DNA of 5,526 nt from Palsa-504 sp003136255 (GTDB taxonomy: Bacteria > Actinomycetota > Actinomycetes > Streptosporangiales > Streptosporangiaceae). Shown one piece after another: positions 1 to 5,073 of this stretch. The translations under genes and the position numbers were made by a program. The notes beneath the pieces are model-generated. The model made no database searches. It was not told where the DNA came from and saw nothing but the letters and a program-made list of their open reading frames with translations. The DNA lies in assembly GCA_003136255.1 (NCBI GenBank), contig PLDT01000091.1:1-5526 (forward strand), written 5' to 3'. Position 1 is the first letter of the stretch. Each line of letters opens with the position of its first letter.

Positions 1-286
1 GGCACAGTTCGACCTGATCGCGGCCACCGACGCCGACGTCATCCGCCTGACCGCGGCGCTCGGCACCCTGGCCGTCGTGACCGACCAAGCGCGCCGCGCC
101 GTGCGCGTAGCCGTCCAGGGCAGCGGCCTGGAGGGAATCCGGGAGCTGAACGTCATTACCGGGGCGGCCGCGGCGGCGGGCGCCGGCATCGAGCGGTTCT
201 CGCTCCGCGAGCCAGACCTTGACGACGTGTACTTCCAGCTCACGGGTCATGCGCGGCCGCCCGGAGCGGCCGGGGACGCGGCATGA
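1..286 (+). CDS. ABC transporter ATP-binding protein, C-terminal part (DrrA-type drug exporter), 5' end outside window
   Basis: The reading frame is open from base 2 to the TGA at 284-286 and gives about 94 residues. The nucleotide-binding motifs (Walker A, signature, Walker B) would lie upstream of the window, so only the accessory C-terminal region is visible. Its closing motif, LDDVYFQLTGH, is the characteristic end of DrrA/daunorubicin-resistance type ATPases (compare the usual 'LEDVFLxLTG'), which carry a DUF4162-like regulatory tail. In that family the ATPase dimer powers a separate ABC-2 membrane protein. Its stop overlaps the start of exactly such a permease (ATGA at 283-286), which implies an operon with coupled translation. 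A GTG at 77 could be mistaken for a start, but the frame is coding-like upstream of it and a 69-residue protein would make no sense. The family call rests on the C-terminus plus the neighbour. Confidence 0.85.
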   Translation, partial: AQFDLIAATDADVIRLTAALGTLAVVTDQARRAVRVAVQGSGLEGIRELNVITGAAAAAGAGIERFSLREPDLDDVYFQLTGHARPPGAAGDAA

Positions 287-1012
287 CCGCCGTGCCTGCC
301 GGGACCCGCTGCCGGTCNNACACTGCAGCCCGTCCTGATCGTGGTGCTCGCCGACTTCCTGTTCGGCGGCGCCATCAACACCGGCACGCACGGCAGCTAT
401 ATCAACTTCGTCATGCCCGGGATCCTCGTCGTGGCAGCGGCCTTCGCCGCGGTCACCACGACGATCAGCGTCGCGGCCGACATGCTGGAAGGCGTCATCG
501 ACCGGTTCCGCACCCTGCCCATGGCCAAGTCCGCTGTCATCACCGGCCACGTCATCGCCGACCTCGCCCGCGGCCTGGTCGGCCTCGCCGTGGCGATCGC
601 GGCCGGCTACGCCGTCGGCTTCCGCCCGGCCGCGGGGATTGGCGGATGGGCCATGGCCGTTCCCGTTTTCCTGCTCGTCACGCTCGCCCTGTCCCTGCTC
701 GCGGCGCTGATCGGGCTGCTCGGCAAGAGCGTGGAAGTCGCCCAGCAACTCGCGGCGATCATCATCATCCCGATCTTCTTCAGCAGCGCCCTCGTCCCGG
801 CTGGCACGATGCCGCCCTGGCTGCGTGTCGTCACCGCCAACCAGCCTGTCACCCAGGCCGTCGACACCCTGCGGGCACTGCTCCTGAACCAGCCGCCCGG
901 TAGCCACCTCTGGCTCACGCTGACCGAGTTCGGCGGCATCATCGTCGTCGCCTTCACCCTCGCCACCATCTTGTTCAAGCGAACCGCCAACGCCTTAGCT
1001 GTCGGTGGATGA
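283..1012 (+). CDS. ABC-2 type transporter permease (DrrB-like), interrupted by an assembly gap
   Basis: Membrane subunit of the exporter with the preceding ATPase. The ATG at 283 overlaps the ATPase stop, with GGGGA at 272-276 as a plausible ribosome site. After about 11 codons the sequence hits NN (318-319), and the permease continues in a different frame from base 320 to the TGA at 1010-1012. That 230-residue part is typical of the DrrB family: TLQPVLIVVL start of the first membrane span, GGAI, VMPGI, the cytoplasmic coupling motif GVIDRFRTLPM, several hydrophobic spans, an IIIIPIFFSSALVP segment, and NQPVTQAVDTLRALL before the last span. Family members usually have a few tens of residues before the first span, so part of the N-terminus is probably missing at the NN. 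For the frames to join, the true gap must be 1 mod 3 bases, so two literal bases do not fit. I read this as an assembly gap rather than a real mutation. The 3' end overlaps the convergent kinase gene by 18 bp. Confidence 0.88.
318..319. other. Assembly gap (NN) inside the permease gene
   Basis: Two undetermined bases follow GCTGCCGGTC and precede ACACTGCAG. The permease reading frame changes across them and the N-terminal segment before the first membrane span is too short. The NN therefore most likely stands for a gap of unknown length. Confidence 0.9.
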
Positions 1013-1516
1013 GGGCCAGTGGTCTGCTGCCCACTCCGCCCAGCCCGGCCATCCCGCTGGCGGGCCGGGGATGTCACCGCCGCCGAGTTCGGCGGCGTCA
1101 GGGACCTGGAACTGGTCCCGCCACTGGTCGACGTCGGCCTCGGTCATCGGGAACGTCTGATGGGGTGCCGTGGCCTGGCGGTGCGCGATCCGGGCGAGCT
1201 GGACGTCCTTGTCTACGGGCAGGTAGATCACCTGGCAGGCGGCCCCGGCTGATCGTGCCAGCCAGCGCAGTGCCGACCGTTCATCACGGCCCCAGAGCCC
1301 GAAGTCGAGCACGACGCTGGTCCCCAGCCGCAGCGCCTGCAGGGCCACCGAGATGAGCCGCCCCTCCAGTACGAAGCGCTGGCCGTCGGCCAGCGGCTCG
1401 CCGAACAGCGGGACCATCCAGTGATCCGGGGTCAGCCGCAGCGCCCGGTGCACCGCGGCGAGCTGTTTGGCCCGGGTGGTTTTCCCGGCTCCGGGGAGCC
1501 CGGCCATCAGGAACAT
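995..1516 (-). CDS. Small P-loop ATPase/kinase (AAA_33-like ATP-binding protein)
   Basis: A 173-residue protein starting at the ATG whose complement is CAT at 1514-1516, with stop TAA (complement of 995-997). The N-terminus goes straight into a Walker A loop, GLPGAGKT at residues 6-13, preceded by a short hydrophobic strand. A second hydrophobic strand ending in aspartate, SVVLDFGLW near residues 67-75, fits Walker B. RIAHRQA near 109-115 is arginine-containing and lid-like, and a Trp/Pro-rich tail follows. This pattern belongs to small P-loop kinases of the AAA_33/zeta-like group, which phosphorylate nucleic acids, nucleotide sugars or antibiotics; the substrate cannot be told here. The frame stays open upstream to 1705, but that stretch crosses the NN at 1586-1587, is rich in Arg/Pro and looks non-coding, so I start at 1516, where P-loop proteins commonly begin. 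No strong ribosome site: AGGA lies about 18 bases upstream. It is convergent with, and overlaps, the permease gene. It could be co-transcribed with the hydrolase upstream, but hairpins in the 230-bp spacer argue against this. Confidence 0.8.
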   Translation of the reverse strand: MFLMAGLPGAGKTTRAKQLAAVHRALRLTPDHWMVPLFGEPLADGQRFVLEGRLISVALQALRLGTSVVLDFGLWGRDERSALRWLARSAGAACQVIYLPVDKDVQLARIAHRQATAPHQTFPMTEADVDQWRDQFQVPDAAELGGGDIPGPPAGWPGWAEWAADHWPSSTDS

Positions 1517-1585
1517 CGTGGCGGCGCACGGGTCCTGCGCCGTGATGGAGCCTTCGTACGGGGAAGGCGGATCGGATCGCTGCGG

Positions 1586-1587
1586 NN
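1586..1587. other. Assembly gap (NN) upstream of the kinase gene
   Basis: Two undetermined bases lie in the spacer between the hydrolase and kinase genes, 70 bp before the kinase start. No clear gene is broken, but any promoter of the kinase could be incomplete here. If the gap hides more sequence, the kinase start might lie further upstream than 1516. Confidence 0.85.
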
Positions 1588-1641
1588 GGACACTGATCCG
1601 GCGGTACGTCCTGGCACTGACCCCGGCAGGGGGCAGGCGTT

Positions 1642-1676
1642 GAGGCCGCGGCCTCGGTACCGCCGCTAAGCGGCGG
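1642..1676 (-). terminator. Two adjacent GC-rich inverted repeats downstream of the hydrolase gene; possible terminator
   Basis: Bases 1642-1655 are a perfect 14-bp palindrome, GAGGCCGCGGCCTC. Bases 1660-1676 form a perfect hairpin: CCGCCGC, loop TAA, GCGGCGG. They lie 71 bp beyond the stop of the minus-strand hydrolase gene and upstream of the kinase gene. High-GC actinobacteria often use GC hairpins without a T tract, and none is present here, so a terminator for the hydrolase transcript is plausible. They could instead be protein-binding sites for the kinase promoter. Confidence 0.45.
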
Positions 1677-1746
1677 CGCGGGTCGTCATGGCAGCGCAAC
1701 AGCACATGCCTTCACCATAACCGGTAGCGCCCGGCCTGCCCAGCGG

Positions 1747-2592
1747 TCAGGGCGTCGCCGCGAAGTGCTCCGCGAGCAGCGCCGCCACCTGATCGGCGGC
1801 CTGTTCGGGCAGCCAGTGCGAGGCGCCGTCGAGTTCAGTGAAGCGATAGGGCCCGGTGACGTAGTGCCCGCACAGCTCGGCCGCGGCCCGCGACACGAGC
1901 CGATCGCGGTTACCCCAGACGAATATCGTCGGCACCCGGATCGGCCCGGCCGGCTCGCGCAGGCTGAACGGCATGGCCCGGTACCAGTTGAGCGGACCGC
2001 GCAGCACCGCCGGATCCCGGGCCCGGGCGGCGTAGCGGTCCGCGCTGGCCGGATCGAGCCCGGTGCGCACCAGGGTGTCGCGAAAGGCCTGGCCGCCACG
2101 GCGGCCGAGCACGCGCTCGGGCAGCCAGGGCAGCTGGCAGGCGGCCATGTACCATGAGCGCGCCGCCTGGCCGCCGGTAATCAGGGCCCGGGCGAACGCC
2201 TGCGGGTGCGGCACCGACAACGCGGCCAGCGAGGTCACCCGTCCCGGGTGGCGCCCAGCCACGTACCAGGCCAGGGCAGCGCCCCAGTCGTGCCCGGCCA
2301 GGTGGAACCGTTCCGCTCCGGCCGCGTCGGCCAAGGCGAGCACGTCCGCCGCCAGCTGGGAGTTCCGGTACGCGGATCGGGCAAGCGGCCGGGCCCCTGG
2401 GGAGTAGCCGCGCAGGTCGGGCGCCAGGACCCGGTAGCCGCCCCCGGCGAGCGCGGACGTCGCCCGGTCCCAGCAGTGACGGTCCTGCGGAAAGCCGTGC
2501 AATAGGATGGCAACGCCTTCGGGCCCGTCCCCGCCCGCCGCGGCGGTGTCGGTGACCTCAAAGCTGAACGCCGCGTTGGTAAAGCGCTCCAT
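1747..2592 (-). CDS. Alpha/beta-fold hydrolase, epoxide hydrolase-like
   Basis: A 281-residue cytoplasmic protein of usual family length. The oxyanion motif HGFPQ is at residues 32-36, then DLRGYSPG near 59-66. The nucleophile motif GHDWG is at 100-104, with Asp102 where esterases have Ser; this marks the epoxide hydrolase/haloalkane dehalogenase branch. The acid residue fits WGNRD (Asp230) and the catalytic base SHW (His259). The lid has Tyr148 (SWYMA) and Tyr204 (NWYRAM); epoxide hydrolases use two lid tyrosines to activate the epoxide oxygen, and NWYR is typical of them. This favours hydrolysis of an epoxide to a diol over dehalogenation; the substrate is unknown. The start at 2592 has GGAGG (complement of 2604-2608) 11 bases upstream. 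An ATG 8 bases earlier is in another frame and too close to the ribosome site. The gene is divergent from the F420 oxidoreductase, so the two may share control. Confidence 0.9.
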   Translation of the reverse strand: MERFTNAAFSFEVTDTAAAGGDGPEGVAILLHGFPQDRHCWDRATSALAGGGYRVLAPDLRGYSPGARPLARSAYRNSQLAADVLALADAAGAERFHLAGHDWGAALAWYVAGRHPGRVTSLAALSVPHPQAFARALITGGQAARSWYMAACQLPWLPERVLGRRGGQAFRDTLVRTGLDPASADRYAARARDPAVLRGPLNWYRAMPFSLREPAGPIRVPTIFVWGNRDRLVSRAAAELCGHYVTGPYRFTELDGASHWLPEQAADQVAALLAEHFAATP

Positions 2593-2630
2593 GCCGCCAT
2601 CGTCCTCCCCCGGGGCGCGCCGTCCGGCGC

Positions 2631-2646
2631 TCAGGCCTGAATTCAG
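2631..2646. promoter_or_regulatory. Overlapping palindromes in the divergent intergenic region; candidate operator
   Basis: TCAGGCCTGA (2631-2640) and CTGAATTCAG (2637-2646) are both perfect 10-bp palindromes sharing the CTGA at 2637-2640, so the half-site CTGA/TCAG occurs three times in alternating orientation. They sit roughly mid-way between the hydrolase start (2592) and the oxidoreductase start (2712), where a repressor controlling both genes would bind. Short palindromes also arise by chance and no regulator gene lies beside them. Confidence 0.35.
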
Positions 2647-2685
2647 CAGCGCCGCACGGTGTCCTCGGCTAGCTCCGCCTGCTTG

Positions 2686-2708
2686 GATACTCTTTACGAT
2701 CGGGAGGT
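2686..2708 (+). promoter_or_regulatory. Possible -10 element and ribosome-binding site of the F420 oxidoreductase gene
   Basis: GATACT (2686-2691) or TACTCT (2688-2693) could be a -10 element, giving a leader of about 12 bases. GGGAGGT (2702-2708) is a strong Shine-Dalgarno sequence just before the ATG at 2712. No convincing -35 hexamer is seen at the right distance. The ribosome site is secure; the promoter is a guess. Confidence 0.4.
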
Positions 2709-2711
2709 GGC

Positions 2712-3581
2712 ATGCGGATCGGTGTGGTCTTCCCGCAGACCGAACTAGGCGGCGACGCGGGCGCGGTGCGAGCCTGGGCCCAGCGGGCCGAGGAACTCGG
2801 GTTTACCCATGTGCTGGCCTACGACCACGTGGTGGGCGCGGACCCCGCAGTGCACAAGGGCTGGGACGGCCCCTACGACGTGCGCACCACGTTTCACGAG
2901 CCGATGGTCCTGTACGGCTACCTGGCCGCGGTGACCTCCATGGAGCTGGTCACCGGGATCATTATCCTGCCGCAGCGGCAGACCGTGCTGGTCGCTAAGC
3001 AGGCGGCCGAGGTGGACCTGCTCACCGGCGGGAAGTTCCGGCTGGGCGTGGGCATCGGCTGGAACCGCGTCGAGTACGAGGCCCTCGGCCAGGACTTCAG
3101 CACGCGCGGCAGGCGCCTGGAGGAGCAGATCACGCTGTTGCGGCGGCTGTGGACCGAGCAGACCGTGACGTTCAGCGGGCCCTTCGACCAGATCACCGGG
3201 GCGGGCCTGGCGCCGATGCCGGTGCAGCGGCCGATCCCGGTGTGGATCGGCGCTCGGTCGGCGCCCGCCTACCGCCGCATCGGGCGGCTTGCCGACGGCT
3301 GGTTTCCCATGGCGGCCCCGGGCCCGCAGCTCGATGAGGCCCGCCGGATCGTGGCGGAGGCGGCCGCGCAGGCCGGCCGCGACCCGGCCAGCCTCGGCAT
3401 GGAAGGGCGCGTGAGCTGGCAGCAGGACGGGGACGAGCTGGCGGCGGCGATGCGGCAATGGCAGGACGCGGACGCCACGCACCTGTCGGTCAACACCATG
3501 GGTGCCGACCTGAAGACCGTCGATGACCACCTGGCCGCCCTGGCCGCAGCAGCCGAGGCCGCTAAGACGATCAGCGGCTGA
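2712..3581 (+). CDS. LLM class F420-dependent oxidoreductase
   Basis: A 289-residue luciferase-like monooxygenase-fold (TIM barrel) enzyme of the actinobacterial F420-dependent group; the overall pattern resembles the Rv2161c/TIGR03619-like subfamily. Visible hallmarks: N-terminal MRIGVVFPQTE strand; AEELGFTHVLAYDHV at about 26-40; TGIIILPQRQ at 81-90; the conserved LLM core VDLLTGGKFRLGVGIGW at 101-117, followed by NRVEYEALG; the R-GRRLEEQI helix at about 132-140; and PIPVWIGA at 174-181. Such enzymes transfer hydride between reduced or oxidised deazaflavin F420 and organic substrates. FMN use cannot be fully excluded from sequence. The ATG at 2712 has a strong GGGAGGT four to five bases before it. 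It is monocistronic as seen: the next intact same-strand gene is more than 700 bp away. It is divergent from the epoxide-hydrolase-like gene, so a shared catabolic or detoxification role is possible but unproven. Confidence 0.92.
   Translation: MRIGVVFPQTELGGDAGAVRAWAQRAEELGFTHVLAYDHVVGADPAVHKGWDGPYDVRTTFHEPMVLYGYLAAVTSMELVTGIIILPQRQTVLVAKQAAEVDLLTGGKFRLGVGIGWNRVEYEALGQDFSTRGRRLEEQITLLRRLWTEQTVTFSGPFDQITGAGLAPMPVQRPIPVWIGARSAPAYRRIGRLADGWFPMAAPGPQLDEARRIVAEAAAQAGRDPASLGMEGRVSWQQDGDELAAAMRQWQDADATHLSVNTMGADLKTVDDHLAALAAAAEAAKTISG
3558..3578 (+). repeat. Small inverted repeat at the end of the oxidoreductase gene
   Basis: GCCGCT (3558-3563) and AGCGGC (3573-3578) are perfect 6-bp arms with a 9-base loop, directly before the TGA at 3579-3581. 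No T tract follows. It may be a weak transcription-end or 3'-stabilising hairpin, or chance in a GC-rich coding sequence. Confidence 0.25.
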
Positions 3582-3780
3582 GGGCATCCGGTGGTTTCCG
3601 CAGCGGGGACCTCGTGCTCCATGTCAAAGCCGGGTTCTGGAACGCCGGCTCCCGACCGCATGTGCGGACGGTCTTCGCCACGCGCGTGTGACGGCCTCGC
3701 CCGTTCACGCATGAGCGTAAGCGCCTCAGCGTCACGCGCCAGGACAACCAACTCTGCCCGCTCGCCGACGAGCAGCTGAT

Positions 3781-3888
3781 AACGCCTTAGCGGTGCAGGA
3801 CGCCCTCCGCAAGGTGGCGATCATCTGCAGCGGCGGCAACACCAGTCCGGTGCAACTAGGGCAACTGTCGCGGCACGAGCCAGGCTGA
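3781..3888 (+). pseudogene. Remnant resembling the C-terminus of a PLP-dependent serine/threonine dehydratase
   Basis: Frame 3781-3888 ends in TGA and encodes the segment KVAIICSGGNTSPVQL. A hydrophobic strand running into SGGN is the usual near-terminal motif of fold-type II PLP enzymes such as threonine ammonia-lyase and serine dehydratase, where it closes the protein within about 10-20 residues of the stop, as here. The frame is open only from 3721, with a stop at 3718-3720, so the PLP-lysine and glycine-loop regions are absent. The preceding frame contains LADEQL, faintly like the 'DEQ' helix found earlier in these enzymes, which would imply a deletion and frameshift. A GTG at 3793 could start a tiny peptide, but a remnant is the simpler reading. 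The match is short, so confidence is modest. Confidence 0.45.
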
Positions 3889-3894
3889 CTTCCG

Positions 3895-3913
3895 CCCGCT
3901 CCCGCCCGCCCCC
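3895..3913 (-). other. Putative G-quadruplex motif on the minus strand
   Basis: The plus strand reads CCC GCT CCC G CCC G CCCCC. The minus strand therefore has four runs of at least three G with loops of 1, 1 and 3 bases, which fits the standard G-quadruplex pattern with short, stabilising loops. It lies 6 bp after the stop of the dehydratase remnant, within a cytosine-rich tract. In such GC-rich DNA the motif can occur by chance. Confidence 0.5.
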
Positions 3914-4098
3914 TCCGCTCCTCACGCCCCAAGCGCCCGAAGCGCCCCGCGCCGGGACCGTCTCCCAACGTCATGGATGCGGCACCCTGATGGATCTTCC
4001 CACCACGCTGCTGCAGCCACGCTGTTCCTCCCCCGGCCCCGACGGGACTCCCCCGGCCAGGGATGATGCGGATGGGAAGCACGGGACGCTGGAGGCCC

Positions 4099-4234
4099 TA
4101 CGTATCGGTAAACACGACCAAGACACATCAGCGGCACCTGTACCAGAAGCTCGGCGTGCGCAGCCGCAGCCAGGCCGTCGAGCGGGCCCGCGATCGGCCT
4201 GCTTGCGCCCTCGTCTCGCCGACGCGGTCAGTGA
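4099..4234 (+). pseudogene. Truncated, frameshifted LuxR-family DNA-binding domain
   Basis: From 4099 the frame encodes YVSVNTTKTH, then RHLYQKLGVRSR and QAVERAR. This is the recognition helix and last helix of a LuxR/MalT-type helix-turn-helix (family pattern: VS-NTVKTH, Y-KLGV-SR-QAV-RAR). Near 4192 a frame change is needed: the +1 frame from 4193 reads IGLLAPSSRRRGQ followed by TGA at 4232-4234, a normal C-terminal ending for LuxR regulators of the large ATP-binding (LAL) kind. Upstream of 4099 no frame encodes the first helices ('LT-RE-EVL-L') or a receiver/ATPase domain, so only about 45 residues of a much larger regulator remain. One frameshift plus a missing front make it a pseudogene fragment; a sequencing error could explain the frameshift but not the truncation. 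Confidence 0.8.
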
Positions 4235-4304
4235 CCCGGAGACGGCGATGGTCCACGCAGCTGCGGTCATCTGCGCGCAGGCCACATTGCCCGAGCCTGT
4301 CCTT

Positions 4305-4310
4305 GGTGAT
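4305..4310 (+). promoter_or_regulatory. Ribosome-binding site supporting the GTG start of the S51 peptidase
   Basis: GGTGAT matches the 3' part of the full Shine-Dalgarno sequence (GGAGGTGAT) and ends 11 bases before the GTG at 4322. It is the only plausible ribosome site nearby and supports that start. Confidence 0.45.
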
Positions 4311-4321
4311 TAGCTCGCCTG

Positions 4322-4990
4322 GTGAAGCTTCTGCTGACGTCGGCTGGCCTGCGCAACCAGACCCTGCGGCAGGCCCTGCTGGACCTGCTGGGTAAGCCGT
4401 TCGCGTCGGCGAACGTCGTGTACGTGCCGACCGCGTCCGTCGCCGCGCCCGGCGACCACGGGTGGTTCGTTGCCGACTTGAACCAGCTGCATGGCCTGGG
4501 CTGGCGCGAGTTGGACATCCTGGAGCTGAACGGCCTGCCCCGGCAGATGGTGCTCGGCCGCCTGTTGCACGCTGACGTCATCTATGTGGAGGGCGGCAGC
4601 CACTATCACCTCGCGCGCAGCATAACCGGTAATGGCCTGGCCGACGGTCTGCTGAAGGCGCTGGAGGATCGTGTCTACGTGGGCGTGAGCGCCGGATCGA
4701 TGATCTTCAGCCGTAATCTCCACGAACGTTCCGCCAGCATCATCGGGGACGCCGCTGACCTGCACGTCCTCGGCGCGACCACACTTGACCCTCCGCTTGG
4801 CCTCTTCGACTGGTATCTCAAGCCGCACCTGTACTCGCCGGATTTCCCGGAGCGCGACGACGCCTGGGCCGATCGGATCGCCGCGCGGGCGAACTTCCCG
4901 GTCTATTTCATCGACGATGAGACAGCCATCCGCGTCAACGGCGACCAGACGGACATCCTCTCCGAAGGCCGGTGGCGGTTTCACCCATAG
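4322..4990 (+). CDS. S51 family peptidase (dipeptidase E / cyanophycinase-like fold)
   Basis: A 222-residue protein close to the length of dipeptidase E (about 230). It starts at GTG 4322 directly with MKLLLTSAG, the expected first strand of this class-I glutamine-amidotransferase-like fold, and ends at TAG 4988-4990. The nucleophile elbow GVSAGSM is at residues 121-127 with Ser123 (PepE: GxSAG with catalytic Ser). A YVEGGSHYHL segment at 88-97 sits where family members usually have GGNTF, with Asn and Thr replaced by Ser and His. FDWYLKPHLYSP at 162-173 supplies the likely catalytic His169, and FIDDETAIRVNG at 196-207 is the typical late strand-turn. S51 enzymes cleave peptides next to aspartate; the exact substrate is unknown, and some relatives are non-peptidase esterases. 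No signal peptide, so cytoplasmic. It stands alone between the remnant region and a spacer; the LuxR fragment upstream is not a functional regulator of it. Confidence 0.88.
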   Translation: MKLLLTSAGLRNQTLRQALLDLLGKPFASANVVYVPTASVAAPGDHGWFVADLNQLHGLGWRELDILELNGLPRQMVLGRLLHADVIYVEGGSHYHLARSITGNGLADGLLKALEDRVYVGVSAGSMIFSRNLHERSASIIGDAADLHVLGATTLDPPLGLFDWYLKPHLYSPDFPERDDAWADRIAARANFPVYFIDDETAIRVNGDQTDILSEGRWRFHP

Positions 4991-5073
4991 CTCACGGAGC
5001 GAAACCTCGCCGCGGCAGCCGATCCGTCCAGCGCCGGCCGATCACTACGAGCGTGGATAGCTAGCTCGGCGCA

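Larger units (their letters stand above)
3582..4321. other. Region of 740 bp without an intact gene; contains gene remnants
   Basis: No frame on either strand gives a convincing full-length protein. On the plus strand, bases 3581-3781 carry a frame with mostly G/C third positions broken by TGA at 3689-3691 and ending at TAG 3788-3790. This is followed by a dehydratase-like C-terminal scrap (3781-3888), a cytosine-rich tract (about 3889-3960) and a truncated LuxR-type helix-turn-helix (4099-4234). Bases 3889-4098 and 4235-4304 show nothing I recognise apart from the C-rich tract and a 10-bp palindrome CGCAGCTGCG at 4256-4265. The region reads as decayed accessory DNA. Confidence 0.65.

Noticed and set aside
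1517..1705. N-terminal extension of the kinase frame up to 1705
   Set aside because: It crosses the NN, is Arg/Pro-rich without recognisable structure, and covers the two hairpins; the Walker A strand begins right after the ATG at 1516.
2745..3587. 280-codon open frame on the minus strand opposite the F420 oxidoreductase
   Set aside because: Its low-complexity His/Arg/Gly-rich translation mirrors the real gene; the plus-strand product is a clear family match.
3732..4082. Minus-strand open frame in the remnant region
   Set aside because: The product is Gly/Arg-rich with no motif, and it runs through the cytosine-rich tract, which itself explains the composition.
1716..4631. Shared 11-mer CATAACCGGTA at 1716-1726 and 4621-4631
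   Set aside because: One copy is inside the S51 coding sequence, the flanks are unrelated, and there is no target-site or element structure; most likely coincidence.
4310..4984. 224-codon open frame on the minus strand opposite the S51 peptidase
   Set aside because: An antisense shadow of a well-supported gene; open frames on the opposite strand are expected at this GC content.
5048..5068. Weak hairpin CGAGC...GCTCG after the S51 peptidase as a terminator
   Set aside because: Only 5-bp arms with an 11-base loop and no T tract; too weak to call.
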